The notes under the pieces are model-generated. The model saw only the letters and a list, made by a program, of their open reading frames with translations, ran no database searches and was not told the DNA's origin. 31,242 bases of DNA from Chlorobium sp. (GTDB taxonomy: Bacteria; Bacteroidota; Chlorobiia; Chlorobiales; Chlorobiaceae). Location: assembly GCA_028280025.1 (NCBI GenBank), contig JANQMO010000024.1, positions 1 to 31,242 of the forward strand. The letters are read 5' to 3'. This document shows, piece by piece, positions 16,102 through 23,904 of this stretch (the stretch's first letter is position 1; each line of letters begins with the position of its first letter). The translations under genes and the position numbers were made by a program.

Positions 16102-17307
16102 GTGAAAAAAATAGGCATTCTTACCAGTGGCGGAGACTGCGGCGGACTTAACGCCGTCATCAAAGGCGCTGCGTTCATGGCTTTGTCAAAAGGTCTCGAA
16201 CTGTACGTTATTCCGAACGGATATGCCGGACTGTACAACCTTGTAAACCGCGATAAACTTGTCAAACTCGATCCTGCGCGTCTCGATCAGTTTTCGGGTA
16301 ATTTCGCGGGTTCCGAAGCCGGTCATTCAAGGGTCAAGATCAAGGCGATCAGCAATCCGGAAAAATACAACCGCATCAAGGAGGGCATGAAAAAGTTCGA
16401 CCTTGACGGGCTTGTCATCAGCGGCGGAGATGACAGCGGCAGCGTGATGGTCGACCTCAACAACAACGGCATCCAGTGTATTCATGCCCCGAAAACCATG
16501 GACCTCGACCTGCAGACCTATTCGGTCGGCGGCGACTCGACCATCAACCGCATCGCACAGTTCGTCCAGGACCTGAAAACAACCGGCAAAACACATAACC
16601 GCATCCTCGTCACCGAGGTATTCGGACGATACGCGGGCCATACCGCGTTCAGAAGCGGCGTTGCGGCTGAAGCCGATTGTATCCTCATTCCCGAAATACC
16701 CGCCGACTGGGATGTCGTCTACGAGCATATCGTCAGCCGCTTCACCAGAAGAATCAGGGAAAGCGACGTTCATTCCGGCACCTACACCATCGTTGTCGCC
16801 GAAGGCCTGAAAAACGCCGACGGTTCCGATATTGTCGACGAATCGGCCGGAGTTGACGCGTTCGGGCATAAAAAACTGGCCGGTGCGGGTAAATATGTCT
16901 GCCAGGAAATCAAGAAAAGATTGAAAGCGGACCCCGAAATGCCGGAATTCATGAAAGAAACCGGCATGTTCGTCGAAGGCATCTATGAAATTCCCGAGGT
17001 TCGTGAAATCCATCCGGGACATCTCGTGCGTGCCGGTAATTCCTCGGCATACGACGTCAATTTCGGTTACGAAGCCGGAGCAGCCGCGATTATACTCCTG
17101 ACGGAAGGAAAAACCGGTGTGACCATCTCTCGTATCAAAGGGCGAAAAATCGAATACATCGAATCCAGCAAGGCGATCGAGCAACGGTATGTGGACCTCG
17201 ACCAAGTCGCGCTCTACGAATCGCTCGGCCTCTGTTTCGGCAGGAACGTCGCCGCCTACTCGCCGATTTTGAGAGAAGTCGATGGCGTTTACGACAGGAT
17301 CTACTGA
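16102..17307 (+). CDS. pfkA: 6-phosphofructokinase, probably pyrophosphate-dependent
   Basis: A 401-residue glycolytic/gluconeogenic enzyme phosphorylating fructose 6-phosphate. The nucleotide loop GILTSGGDCGGLNAVI, GGDDS (108-112), PKTMD (130-134) and the fructose phosphate site EVFGRYAGHTAF (about 172-183) are present. Asp111 and Lys131 are the residue pair that, in family knowledge, marks pyrophosphate-using enzymes; ATP users have Gly at both. The usual DND is altered to DLD. The start is GTG with GAGGAG at 16087-16092 and a nine-base spacer, unusually good here. A terminator follows, so it is a single-gene unit. Confidence 0.88.
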   Translation: MKKIGILTSGGDCGGLNAVIKGAAFMALSKGLELYVIPNGYAGLYNLVNRDKLVKLDPARLDQFSGNFAGSEAGHSRVKIKAISNPEKYNRIKEGMKKFDLDGLVISGGDDSGSVMVDLNNNGIQCIHAPKTMDLDLQTYSVGGDSTINRIAQFVQDLKTTGKTHNRILVTEVFGRYAGHTAFRSGVAAEADCILIPEIPADWDVVYEHIVSRFTRRIRESDVHSGTYTIVVAEGLKNADGSDIVDESAGVDAFGHKKLAGAGKYVCQEIKKRLKADPEMPEFMKETGMFVEGIYEIPEVREIHPGHLVRAGNSSAYDVNFGYEAGAAAIILLTEGKTGVTISRIKGRKIEYIESSKAIEQRYVDLDQVALYESLGLCFGRNVAAYSPILREVDGVYDRIY

Positions 17308-17326
17308 TCTTTCATCCTATCCGGAG

Positions 17327-17358
17327 CGCCCTGCCTGTCAAGCAGGGCGTTTCTTTTC
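17327..17358 (+). terminator. Rho-independent terminator of the phosphofructokinase gene
   Basis: CGCCCTGC (17327-17334) and GCAGGGCG (17342-17349) form an 8-bp GC stem with a 7-nt loop, followed by TTTCTTTTCT. It lies 20 bp after the stop. Confidence 0.88.
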
Positions 17359-17489
17359 TCTGTTGACAAGACCTGAACCCTCTATCCGTTGTGCCCGTCA
17401 AAAATCAGTCAGGACGGCTTTTAAAAAATCCAAAACAATATATCTTAGAAGTTTAAGTTCATATACCATTACCAATCAACTGCCACGCA

Positions 17490-18401
17490 ATGAACAAGTC
17501 CGATAAAATCTGGATGAACGGTGAGCTTGTCGACTGGAACGATGCCAAGATTCATATCCTTTCGCATGTCATACATTACGGATCATCCACATTTGAAGGT
17601 ATCCGATGCTATGAGACGGAAAAAGGGCCCGCAGTCCTTTTCCTTGACGAACATATCAAACGCCTTTACGATTCATCGAAAATATACCGGATAGAGATAC
17701 CCTACTCGAAGCAGGAACTCAAGGATGCCGTTCTCGAAACGATCAGAGTGAACGGCCACAAGTCCTGCTATATCAGGCCGCTGGTCTATCGCGGCCAGGG
17801 CGCACTTGGTGTCAACCCGCACCTTGCGGCAATCGAGGTTGCAATCGCCACATGGGAATGGGGGGCATATCTTGGAGATGACGTTCTCGAAAACGGGGTC
17901 GATGTCAGGGTCTCTTCATGGAACCGGCTTGCGCCGAACACCCTGCCGACCTGGGCGAAGGCGGGCGGCAACTACCTGAACTCGCAGCTTATCAAAATGG
18001 AAGCCATCATGGACAACTATGCCGAAGGAATCGGTCTCGATGTCTACGGCTACGTTTCTGAAGGAAGCGGCGAAAACATTTTTCTTGTCCGTGACGGCAT
18101 TATCTATACCCCTCTTTCCGCTCAGTCGGTCCTTGCAGGATTCACACGCCAGGCAGTCATTCACATCGCAAAAGAGCTCGGATATGAAGTCCACGAAACC
18201 ATGGTACCCAGGGAATCCCTGTACATCGCCGACGAGGTTTTCCTTACCGGCACCGCGGCTGAAATCACTCCCGTCCGCAGCATTGACAAATATCCGATCG
18301 GCAATGAAACAAGAGGACCTGTCACGGAAGTCCTCCAGTCCCATTACCTGAAAATCATCCAGACCGGAGAAGATCCCTATAACTGGCTGACATTTATCTG
18401 A
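17490..18401 (+). CDS. ilvE: Branched-chain amino acid aminotransferase
   Basis: A 303-residue fold-type IV PLP enzyme that makes or degrades leucine, isoleucine and valine by transamination with glutamate. The PLP lysine is Lys157 in TWAKAGGNYLNSQL, and the family signatures HYGSSTFEGIRCY (about 29-41), EGSGENIF (191-198) and FLTGTAAEITPVRSID are intact. The length is normal for IlvE and the EGIRCY segment fits branched-chain rather than D-amino-acid or aminodeoxychorismate relatives. It has its own terminator and no branched-chain pathway neighbours in the window. Confidence 0.95.
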   Translation: MNKSDKIWMNGELVDWNDAKIHILSHVIHYGSSTFEGIRCYETEKGPAVLFLDEHIKRLYDSSKIYRIEIPYSKQELKDAVLETIRVNGHKSCYIRPLVYRGQGALGVNPHLAAIEVAIATWEWGAYLGDDVLENGVDVRVSSWNRLAPNTLPTWAKAGGNYLNSQLIKMEAIMDNYAEGIGLDVYGYVSEGSGENIFLVRDGIIYTPLSAQSVLAGFTRQAVIHIAKELGYEVHETMVPRESLYIADEVFLTGTAAEITPVRSIDKYPIGNETRGPVTEVLQSHYLKIIQTGEDPYNWLTFI

Positions 18402-18403
18402 AG

Positions 18404-18440
18404 CTTGTTGAACTGTTGATTTGTTGAATCGTTGAATTGT
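18404..18440. repeat. 8-bp tandem repeat, GTTGAATT type, after ilvE
   Basis: GCTTGTT, GAACTGTT, GATTTGTT, GAATCGTT, GAATTGTA begin just after the ilvE stop and run directly into the terminator stem. Same family as at 13033-13071. Confidence 0.85.
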
Positions 18441-18476
18441 AAAGGGTGGACAATCGAGAGCCGCCCTTTTCTTTTA
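18441..18476 (+). terminator. Rho-independent terminator of ilvE
   Basis: AAAGGGTGG (18441-18449) pairs with CCGCCCTTT (18461-18469) over nine positions with one U-G pair, followed by a T-rich tract TTTCTTTTA. It ends 20 bp before the holB start. Confidence 0.85.
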
Positions 18477-18496
18477 GTCTGCCACCAGAATAAACC

Positions 18497-19669
18497 ATGG
18501 GCTGGAACACTATAATCGGTCAATCGCTGCAGAAGAGGGTTCTGCAGAAAGCTGTTGCCAGTGACCGGCTCGCCCATGCCTACCTTTTCAGCGGACCTGA
18601 AGGCACCGGCAAGGAGTCGGTCGCCTTTGAACTTGCAAAGGTGCTGAACTGCGAATACAGGAGTGCTGCAAAAGAAGGAGGCTCCTGCGGTTCCTGCAGG
18701 AGCTGCAGGGAAATCGATGCCTTCATGCACCAGGATATCGAATATGTCTTTCCCGTCGAGTCGGTCCTGTTCGATACCGTCGACCCGTCAAAAACCGAGA
18801 GTAAGCGCATAAGCGATGCAAAGGAGAGGTATCACGAACTGATCGAGCAGAAAAAGCTGAATCCGTACTGTACACCGGCAATGGATCGTGCGATGGGAAT
18901 ACTGACCGAACAGGTCATCACGCTGCAGCAGAAAGCATCATTCATGCCTGCCGGAAAGGGCAAAAAAGTCTTCATCCTGTCGCAACCTGAAAAACTGCTC
19001 GCTTCTGCAGCCAACAAGCTCCTCAAACTGCTCGAAGAGCCGCCGGCCCATGTCCTGTTCATCCTGGTTTCCTCAAGACCAGAGAAAGTGCTCCCGACAA
19101 TCCGTTCCCGATGCCAGGTTTTGAGCTTTTCACGGATAACGTCCTCCGATCTCGACAAGTGGCTGCGCGAATCGCACCCGGAACTCCAGGACGACATGAG
19201 GCAATTCATCATCAATTTCTCACGAGGAAACCTGCGCGTAGCCGTTGATCTTGTCAACAGCATGGCTGACGGAGACACATCTGCATTTGAGGGACTCATT
19301 ATCAGAGACAGGGCAATCGAGTTCCTCAGAAGAGTTCTTTCTCCAGGCAAACTTGCCGAAGCAATTACCATGATGGAAGACCTGTCGAAAAACCTCGGCA
19401 AACAGGAACTCGTCGCACTCCTTGGCTCGCTGCTTCTTTTTTTTCAGGACATCCGGCACAAAACAATCGATCCGGACTGGCAATCGCTGAACAACCCCGA
19501 CCTCTCAGATGCCGTCAATCGCTTTGCACAAAATTTCCCGAATCCTGATTTTCTGGAGCTCTCTACGACAACAGAAAACGCAATACGCTCCATTCAGCGC
19601 AATGTCAATCCGGTATTGACCCTTTCTGAATATGCGATCCGCCTCAAAAGCCTCTTAAGACGCACCTGA
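18497..19669 (+). CDS. holB: DNA polymerase III delta prime subunit (clamp loader)
   Basis: A 390-residue clamp-loader subunit of the replicative polymerase. It has an AAA+ N-terminal part with the P-loop position GPEGTGKES (33-41), a four-Cys zinc module (Cys52, Cys64, Cys67, Cys70), the sensor segment LLKLLEEPPAHVLFILV and the arginine-finger motif RSRCQVLSF that distinguishes DnaX and delta prime from delta. After the Walker Lys40 a Glu replaces the usual first Ser/Thr position (GKES), in line with delta prime not hydrolysing ATP. A segment of about 45 residues between the zinc module and the helicase-like core is longer than in E. coli. The 3' end overlaps cutA by 15 bp, tail to tail. Confidence 0.9.
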   Translation: MGWNTIIGQSLQKRVLQKAVASDRLAHAYLFSGPEGTGKESVAFELAKVLNCEYRSAAKEGGSCGSCRSCREIDAFMHQDIEYVFPVESVLFDTVDPSKTESKRISDAKERYHELIEQKKLNPYCTPAMDRAMGILTEQVITLQQKASFMPAGKGKKVFILSQPEKLLASAANKLLKLLEEPPAHVLFILVSSRPEKVLPTIRSRCQVLSFSRITSSDLDKWLRESHPELQDDMRQFIINFSRGNLRVAVDLVNSMADGDTSAFEGLIIRDRAIEFLRRVLSPGKLAEAITMMEDLSKNLGKQELVALLGSLLLFFQDIRHKTIDPDWQSLNNPDLSDAVNRFAQNFPNPDFLELSTTTENAIRSIQRNVNPVLTLSEYAIRLKSLLRRT

Positions 19670-19990
19670 GCCCGTCGCGGTTACCTTGATCCAATCCAGA
19701 TATGCCGGCAATCCTCCTGTAACCGGAACCTTGATGATCTCCGGCAGATCATAGGGATGCCGTCGCTTGAGATAGTCTTCGACACGTCCGTAGTTCTCTT
19801 CGAGCGTCTTGATCCACATGACCGTCTCTTCGTCCCGGCAGATATCGTCTTTCCACAGATAGCAGCTCCTGATCTCCTGCATATGAATACAGGCGGCGAG
19901 GCGCTCCTGAAGCAACCCTTCGGCAAGCCTGGAGGCAACCGTCCCGTCAGGCGCAGTCGTGATAACCATGCAGTATGCTGATGTTTCCAT
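19655..19990 (-). CDS. cutA: CutA1 divalent-cation tolerance protein
   Basis: A 111-residue trimeric ferredoxin-like-fold protein linked to tolerance of copper and other divalent cations, with unresolved molecular function. The family pattern is clear: MVITTAPDGTVASRLAEGLL, ERLAACIHMQEIRSCYLWKD, DEETVMWIKT and RHPYDLPEIIKVPVTGGLPAYLDWI. The ATG at 19990 matches the family start; a longer frame to 20101 is not family-like. It is convergent with and overlaps the last 15 bp of holB. Confidence 0.93.
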   Translation of the reverse strand: METSAYCMVITTAPDGTVASRLAEGLLQERLAACIHMQEIRSCYLWKDDICRDEETVMWIKTLEENYGRVEDYLKRRHPYDLPEIIKVPVTGGLPAYLDWIKVTATGSGAS

Positions 19991-20458
19991 CCGAATATCT
20001 CTTAACGGTTCCCGATTAATACTTCCTGTTACAAAGCGTATCGCAACCAGCGTGTATGACAGTATAATCGATCCAGAAACAAAACACATACGCTCATACA
20101 CATAAAAACGCTTCCTTTTCCTGATCAGGTATCAGTAAAACCTAAACTGAGCGTTTCAGCAACGCTCGAACAGATATTTTTCATATCGGCTTCCCATTGT
20201 ATCTCCAGTCCGGTTATTGACGAGAAACCATACGCTCGTAAGCCTGTATCGAACGTGAATCACGGTAAAGTGCTATGGAGAAAAAATTGCACATGCACCA
20301 CTTTTCTTTCTTCTACCGGATGAGTTTCCCGGAAAGAAGGTTAAAAAACATGAACTCATTTGAGGGATCGGTAAAAACATATCACGCAACGGCTAGTCCT
20401 GACTGTTTTTTGCGTTACTTTCATAATAAGACTTTACCAACACATCTATTGAACGCAT
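19991..20458. other. 468-bp divergent gap with motif-plus-hairpin element
   Basis: No gene is convincing here. At 20143 TAAACTGAGCG begins a degenerate copy of a motif found exactly at 23480 and 27599. It merges with a perfect 7-bp hairpin, GAGCGTT (20149-20155), TCAGC, AACGCTC (20161-20167). An open frame at 20275-20469 has no family resemblance and overlaps the protease start. The gap must hold the promoters of cutA and the protease gene. Confidence 0.5.
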
Positions 20459-21457
20459 ATGGACAGTAATGTCTCCTCGATCAGGCCGGTTCTCAGTTCC
20501 GCTCGCTCCAGGCTGATGACCTGTAAAAATGTCGTAGCTACCGGTGTAGGCTACAAAATGACTGCCGGGAAGAAAACCGGTCAGTTGAGTATCGTATGCT
20601 CCGTGGAAAAAAAAGAACCTGTCTCCAAACTCTCCGTTTTTGACCTCCTTCCGGATGCTGTCGACGGCATACCGACCGATGTTGTTCCCTCTGGCCGCAT
20701 ACGTGCTTTTCAGGCCCCTGCAGACAGGCTGCGGCCTGCGCCCGGAGGAGCCAGCATCGGTCATTACGCCATTACAGCCGGAACACTGGGATGCCTGGTC
20801 AAAAAAAACGGGCAGGTCTACATCCTGTCGAACAACCATGTACTGGCAAACAGTAACGATGCACTGGCCGGCGACCCGATTTTGCAACCAGGCCCTTATG
20901 ACGGCGGCAGAAATCCCGATGACCTGATCGCTGAACTGACAGCGTTCGTTCCGATCCACTTCAACGATGCCGATAGCGACTGCCTTCTGGCCAGGGGAAT
21001 AGCCGATGCCTGCAACACAATGGCCGTGCTTTCAGGCAGCGGCAGCAGGCTTAAAGCTGTAAGCACCATGGCTGAAGATAACCTTGTCGATGCCGCTATC
21101 GCACGTCCGCTGAATCCTGATGACATCTCGGACGAGATGCTTCATATCGGCAGGATCGCCGGTGTTGCCGAAGGATCGCTCGGCATGTCAATACAAAAAA
21201 GCGGCAGAACGACTGGCTTTACAACAGGAGAAATCCAGCAGATCGATGTTACCGTTGACGTGCAGTACAGCGGTGGAAAAATTGCCCGGTTCAGGGACCA
21301 GCTTCTTGCAGGAGCCATGAGCCAGGGCGGCGACAGCGGCTCGGCTGTGCTGGATGAGGAGAAGCACCTGGTCGGCCTGCTGTTTGCCGGCAGCGACACG
21401 ACAACTGTCGTGAACCGGATTCAAAACGTCTTCACCGCCCTGGATATATCATTGTGA
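20459..21457 (+). CDS. Trypsin-fold serine protease (Nal1-like), cytoplasmic
   Basis: A 332-residue protein with a complete chymotrypsin-type triad: His127 in LSNNHVLA, Asp211 in LVDAAIARP and Ser293 in GGDSGSAV. It lacks a signal peptide, so it probably acts in the cytoplasm. An N-terminal domain (about 24-83, from NVVATGVGYK to PSGRIRA) precedes the protease fold (about 98-332). This layout, with a SNNHVLA motif, is like the bacterial relatives of plant NARROW LEAF 1. The substrate is unknown. The stop codon overlaps the start of the next gene (GTGA), so the two are translationally coupled. The N-terminal domain is clearly similar to that next protein. Confidence 0.85.
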   Translation: MDSNVSSIRPVLSSARSRLMTCKNVVATGVGYKMTAGKKTGQLSIVCSVEKKEPVSKLSVFDLLPDAVDGIPTDVVPSGRIRAFQAPADRLRPAPGGASIGHYAITAGTLGCLVKKNGQVYILSNNHVLANSNDALAGDPILQPGPYDGGRNPDDLIAELTAFVPIHFNDADSDCLLARGIADACNTMAVLSGSGSRLKAVSTMAEDNLVDAAIARPLNPDDISDEMLHIGRIAGVAEGSLGMSIQKSGRTTGFTTGEIQQIDVTVDVQYSGGKIARFRDQLLAGAMSQGGDSGSAVLDEEKHLVGLLFAGSDTTTVVNRIQNVFTALDISL

Positions 21458-21738
21458 AGACCAGCGTGGTCATTGTATACCTGCAGCTGACAGCCACCGT
21501 CAGCTGCGCCAATGCAGAGAAGATGAAAACCATTCAGGAAGTAAAACAGTCTCATGAAGAGGAACTTCTGGCTATTCCGGGTGTTGTCTCCGTAGGAATA
21601 GGAATGGGAGATAAAGGACATTCGGCCATTATCGTCGGGATCGCCGGAACGGATGCCGGAGCCGGTGCAACAATCCCTCAGAGCATCGAAGGATACCGGG
21701 TGATCGTGAAACCGACCGGCACGGTCAGGGCAGAGTAA
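21454..21738 (+). CDS. Standalone homologue of the protease N-terminal domain
   Basis: A 71- to 94-residue protein. Its core (GVVSVGIGMGDKGHSAIIVG to IEGYRVIVKPTGTVRAE) aligns with residues 24-83 of the protease upstream: VVATGVG/VVSVGIG, a central strand, IP, and a closing PSGRIRA/PTGTVRA. The GTG at 21454 overlaps the protease stop and would give a hydrophobic leader; the ATG at 21523 gives a soluble 71-residue form beginning MKTIQEVKQSHEEELLAIPG. The soluble form fits better, because the protease has no export signal. A partner or inhibitor of the protease is a reasonable guess but unproven. Confidence 0.75.
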   Translation: MKTSVVIVYLQLTATVSCANAEKMKTIQEVKQSHEEELLAIPGVVSVGIGMGDKGHSAIIVGIAGTDAGAGATIPQSIEGYRVIVKPTGTVRAE

Positions 21739-21857
21739 CAGCGCAAACCCGGCGCCCCTGCCGTTCGCTCATCATAGCGACGCCCCGCACGAACTCTGCC
21801 GCAGCGCCGCCGATACGGCGAAAAGCTCGTGCTCATCGAGAACAAGCAGCAGCCGGC

Positions 21858-23348
21858 TTACGTCCTGTTATCTTTCAGAACAGTGAAAACATCATCCGAG
21901 GGAACGCGCAGCATGGTAATATCTATCAGCGTTGTCTGATGATGATGAATGAAGTGTTTCAGATCCTGGCCGGATATGCGAACACTCACCGGGAGGTAAA
22001 GGATTTTATCCGTTCCCGGTTCATGCGCAGAAATCTCCAGTTCGATATCAGCAAGATTGAACAGCCTGTCCTGGAATGATCCTTCCCGGTATTCTTTCGT
22101 CCGCAGATAATACATCATCGTGCCTTTATCGTACCGGTTGATATGCTGCGTCTCGATGCATTTTTCAATAAGCGTCTGTTTGCGCGAGGCATTGACTGAT
22201 TTAAGAAAGATGTCGAAGTTTTCAACCTGACGGCCGTCCTGGTCACGTATCCGGAAAATAAGCTGAGCATGCGCTTCGTATTGCCGTCTCGGATACCATT
22301 CGAACAGTGTTCGTTTGATATCATCCAGAGAAGCCGCACGATCTTCGGTCTCGGCTGTCATCTCCTCGAATTTCAGGGCCGTCTTGTTGTAATCAGCCAT
22401 ATCCGTTTCTTTCGTCTTCAAGGCAGCTTTTATGAATGGCTCGACATATTGCCATGAATCGATACCGGATACTATACCGTATTTTTTGCCAAGATGCGCT
22501 GTCTGATAGGGGACACCGAACGGCACCAGAGGCCGACCTTCCGTTCCGGGAATACTCTGGCCCGATATCAGGTAATCGACACTCGAAAGACTCCAGCCCC
22601 TTTCACGACGGCGATGCTGATCTTTGGCCTTTTTAAATGAAAGGTGGTAAGCCGACTCCTGCGGTTCCACGGTAAAATATCGCAGATTCGTGTTGCAAGC
22701 AGACGTCCGGACGGTACAGTCTGAGGAATCCTCTTTGACGTAACGTATCGGCAGGTTACGCATTGACTTGGGTATCTGGGAACCACAGAGACAGAACTCC
22801 CTGACCTTGTAGACATCAAACAAATGCTGTTGTTCCTTCAAAAGCTGCAGATGCATATCAAGTGTTTTTCCGCATCCGAACTCCAGTTCACGAAGAACCT
22901 GTATCCCTGCCTCACGCCCGTCAAAAATCTCGCGCCCCCACCTGGCCAGCTGCCCGCTGCCAAGATGAGCAAGGCCACTGCCGTAATTGGCCCCGGCAAG
23001 ATGGATCAAGTGCCGTAGTGGAGAAGGCCTGTCACTGTGGTTCAGTATCCAGTTTCTGACAACCAGCGCCCCGGTACTGTGCGTAATTGCATGGAACCCC
23101 TTTTTGTGATCCAGCAGATGCTTGAATCCGTCTGACTCGAGTGCCCGCTGCATGGCATAACTGACATCGTCAAGAGAGATGCCGTCTTCAAGCGATATCC
23201 AGCGGGAGAGATCAAGTTCAACTATCTTTCCAATACCTGAAATACTGCGAAGCCGTTCAGGAAGGTCGCCATAGATTTTTTGAATTGCAGAATCGCTTGT
23301 CGAGCGTCCTTCGGCACTATAACCATGAATCAATAGTATTGTTCTCAT
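21858..23348 (-). CDS. Alpha/beta hydrolase with extra C-terminal domain
   Basis: A 496-residue probable esterase or lipase. From the ATG at 23348 it opens with the oxyanion segment MRTILLIHGYSAEG. The nucleophile Ser91 is in THSTGALVV, where Thr replaces the first Gly of the usual GxSxG. A likely catalytic Asp210 lies in SSDCTVRTSACNTNLRYF, resembling the DGxVRxxxANLN pattern of some bacterial lipase families. Residues beyond about 330 form a separate region rich in strands, ending in a hydrophobic stretch around ILYLPVSVRISG, of unknown type. There is no signal peptide. The frame extends upstream to 23432 but the core fold begins at 23348. It is convergent with the protease pair. Confidence 0.75.
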   Translation of the reverse strand: MRTILLIHGYSAEGRSTSDSAIQKIYGDLPERLRSISGIGKIVELDLSRWISLEDGISLDDVSYAMQRALESDGFKHLLDHKKGFHAITHSTGALVVRNWILNHSDRPSPLRHLIHLAGANYGSGLAHLGSGQLARWGREIFDGREAGIQVLRELEFGCGKTLDMHLQLLKEQQHLFDVYKVREFCLCGSQIPKSMRNLPIRYVKEDSSDCTVRTSACNTNLRYFTVEPQESAYHLSFKKAKDQHRRRERGWSLSSVDYLISGQSIPGTEGRPLVPFGVPYQTAHLGKKYGIVSGIDSWQYVEPFIKAALKTKETDMADYNKTALKFEEMTAETEDRAASLDDIKRTLFEWYPRRQYEAHAQLIFRIRDQDGRQVENFDIFLKSVNASRKQTLIEKCIETQHINRYDKGTMMYYLRTKEYREGSFQDRLFNLADIELEISAHEPGTDKILYLPVSVRISGQDLKHFIHHHQTTLIDITMLRVPSDDVFTVLKDNRT

Positions 23349-23904
23349 TTGGCTCTTTTCTTGTTGATAAAGAAACGTAAAACCCGAAGAGCCCGCAAAC
23401 CGCCAACGCGAAAGAAAATAAACGCGTTTCATTGGGCATCAGATGTACTGAAAAAACCGTACTGCGAACTTTGTTGTCCTAAATTGAGCGATTGTATTCT
23501 TACCGAATACGCATAAGGGGAAAAGACAGGATTTCATGCAATTACTTGTTGCCTTGTTTTCTTATAATAATTACCGGTTCCTGATAATTCCCGAAAAAAA
23601 GGAATATCACTCTTTCGTCAAGCCTGATCCCGATTGCAGAGGACATTCACAACAATAAAAACAAGCCCGTGGATAACACAGAATATCGACATCCTGTTCC
23701 CACGCAGAAAAAGCAACAGCAATTTCCACTGCATCAAAAAGCCTGACATTATTGTACCGATGTTCTTCACATACGGAAAAGCCCTCCCTATGAGGGAAAC
23801 ATTTTAGCCGGATTTTCCCGTTAGTGTATAAATGTCGTATACTTCGTCCGTTACCAGCCTGCTTGCTGTGCGTGCTCCCATTAATCAGTTACTCCTAACC
23901 GCCC
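23349..23904. other. 556-bp divergent gap before the SAM synthetase gene
   Basis: No gene or known riboswitch is recognisable. TAAATTGAGCGATTGT (23480-23495) is exact to 27599-27614 and is followed by a 6-bp hairpin GTATTC/GAATAC (23494-23499, 23505-23510). A second small hairpin is CCCTC/GAGGG (23782-23796). The length suggests long leaders or lost coding DNA. Confidence 0.5.

Noticed and set aside
16327..17205. 292-codon frame antisense to the phosphofructokinase gene
   Set aside because: A shadow of a clearly conserved gene, with no recognisable domain or start signal.
20275..20469. 64-codon frame before the protease gene
   Set aside because: No family signal, and it runs over the protease start codon.
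23433..23904. Possible SAM riboswitch before the SAM synthetase gene
   Set aside because: I could not find a SAM-I, SAM-II or SAM/SAH core; only small unrelated hairpins are visible.
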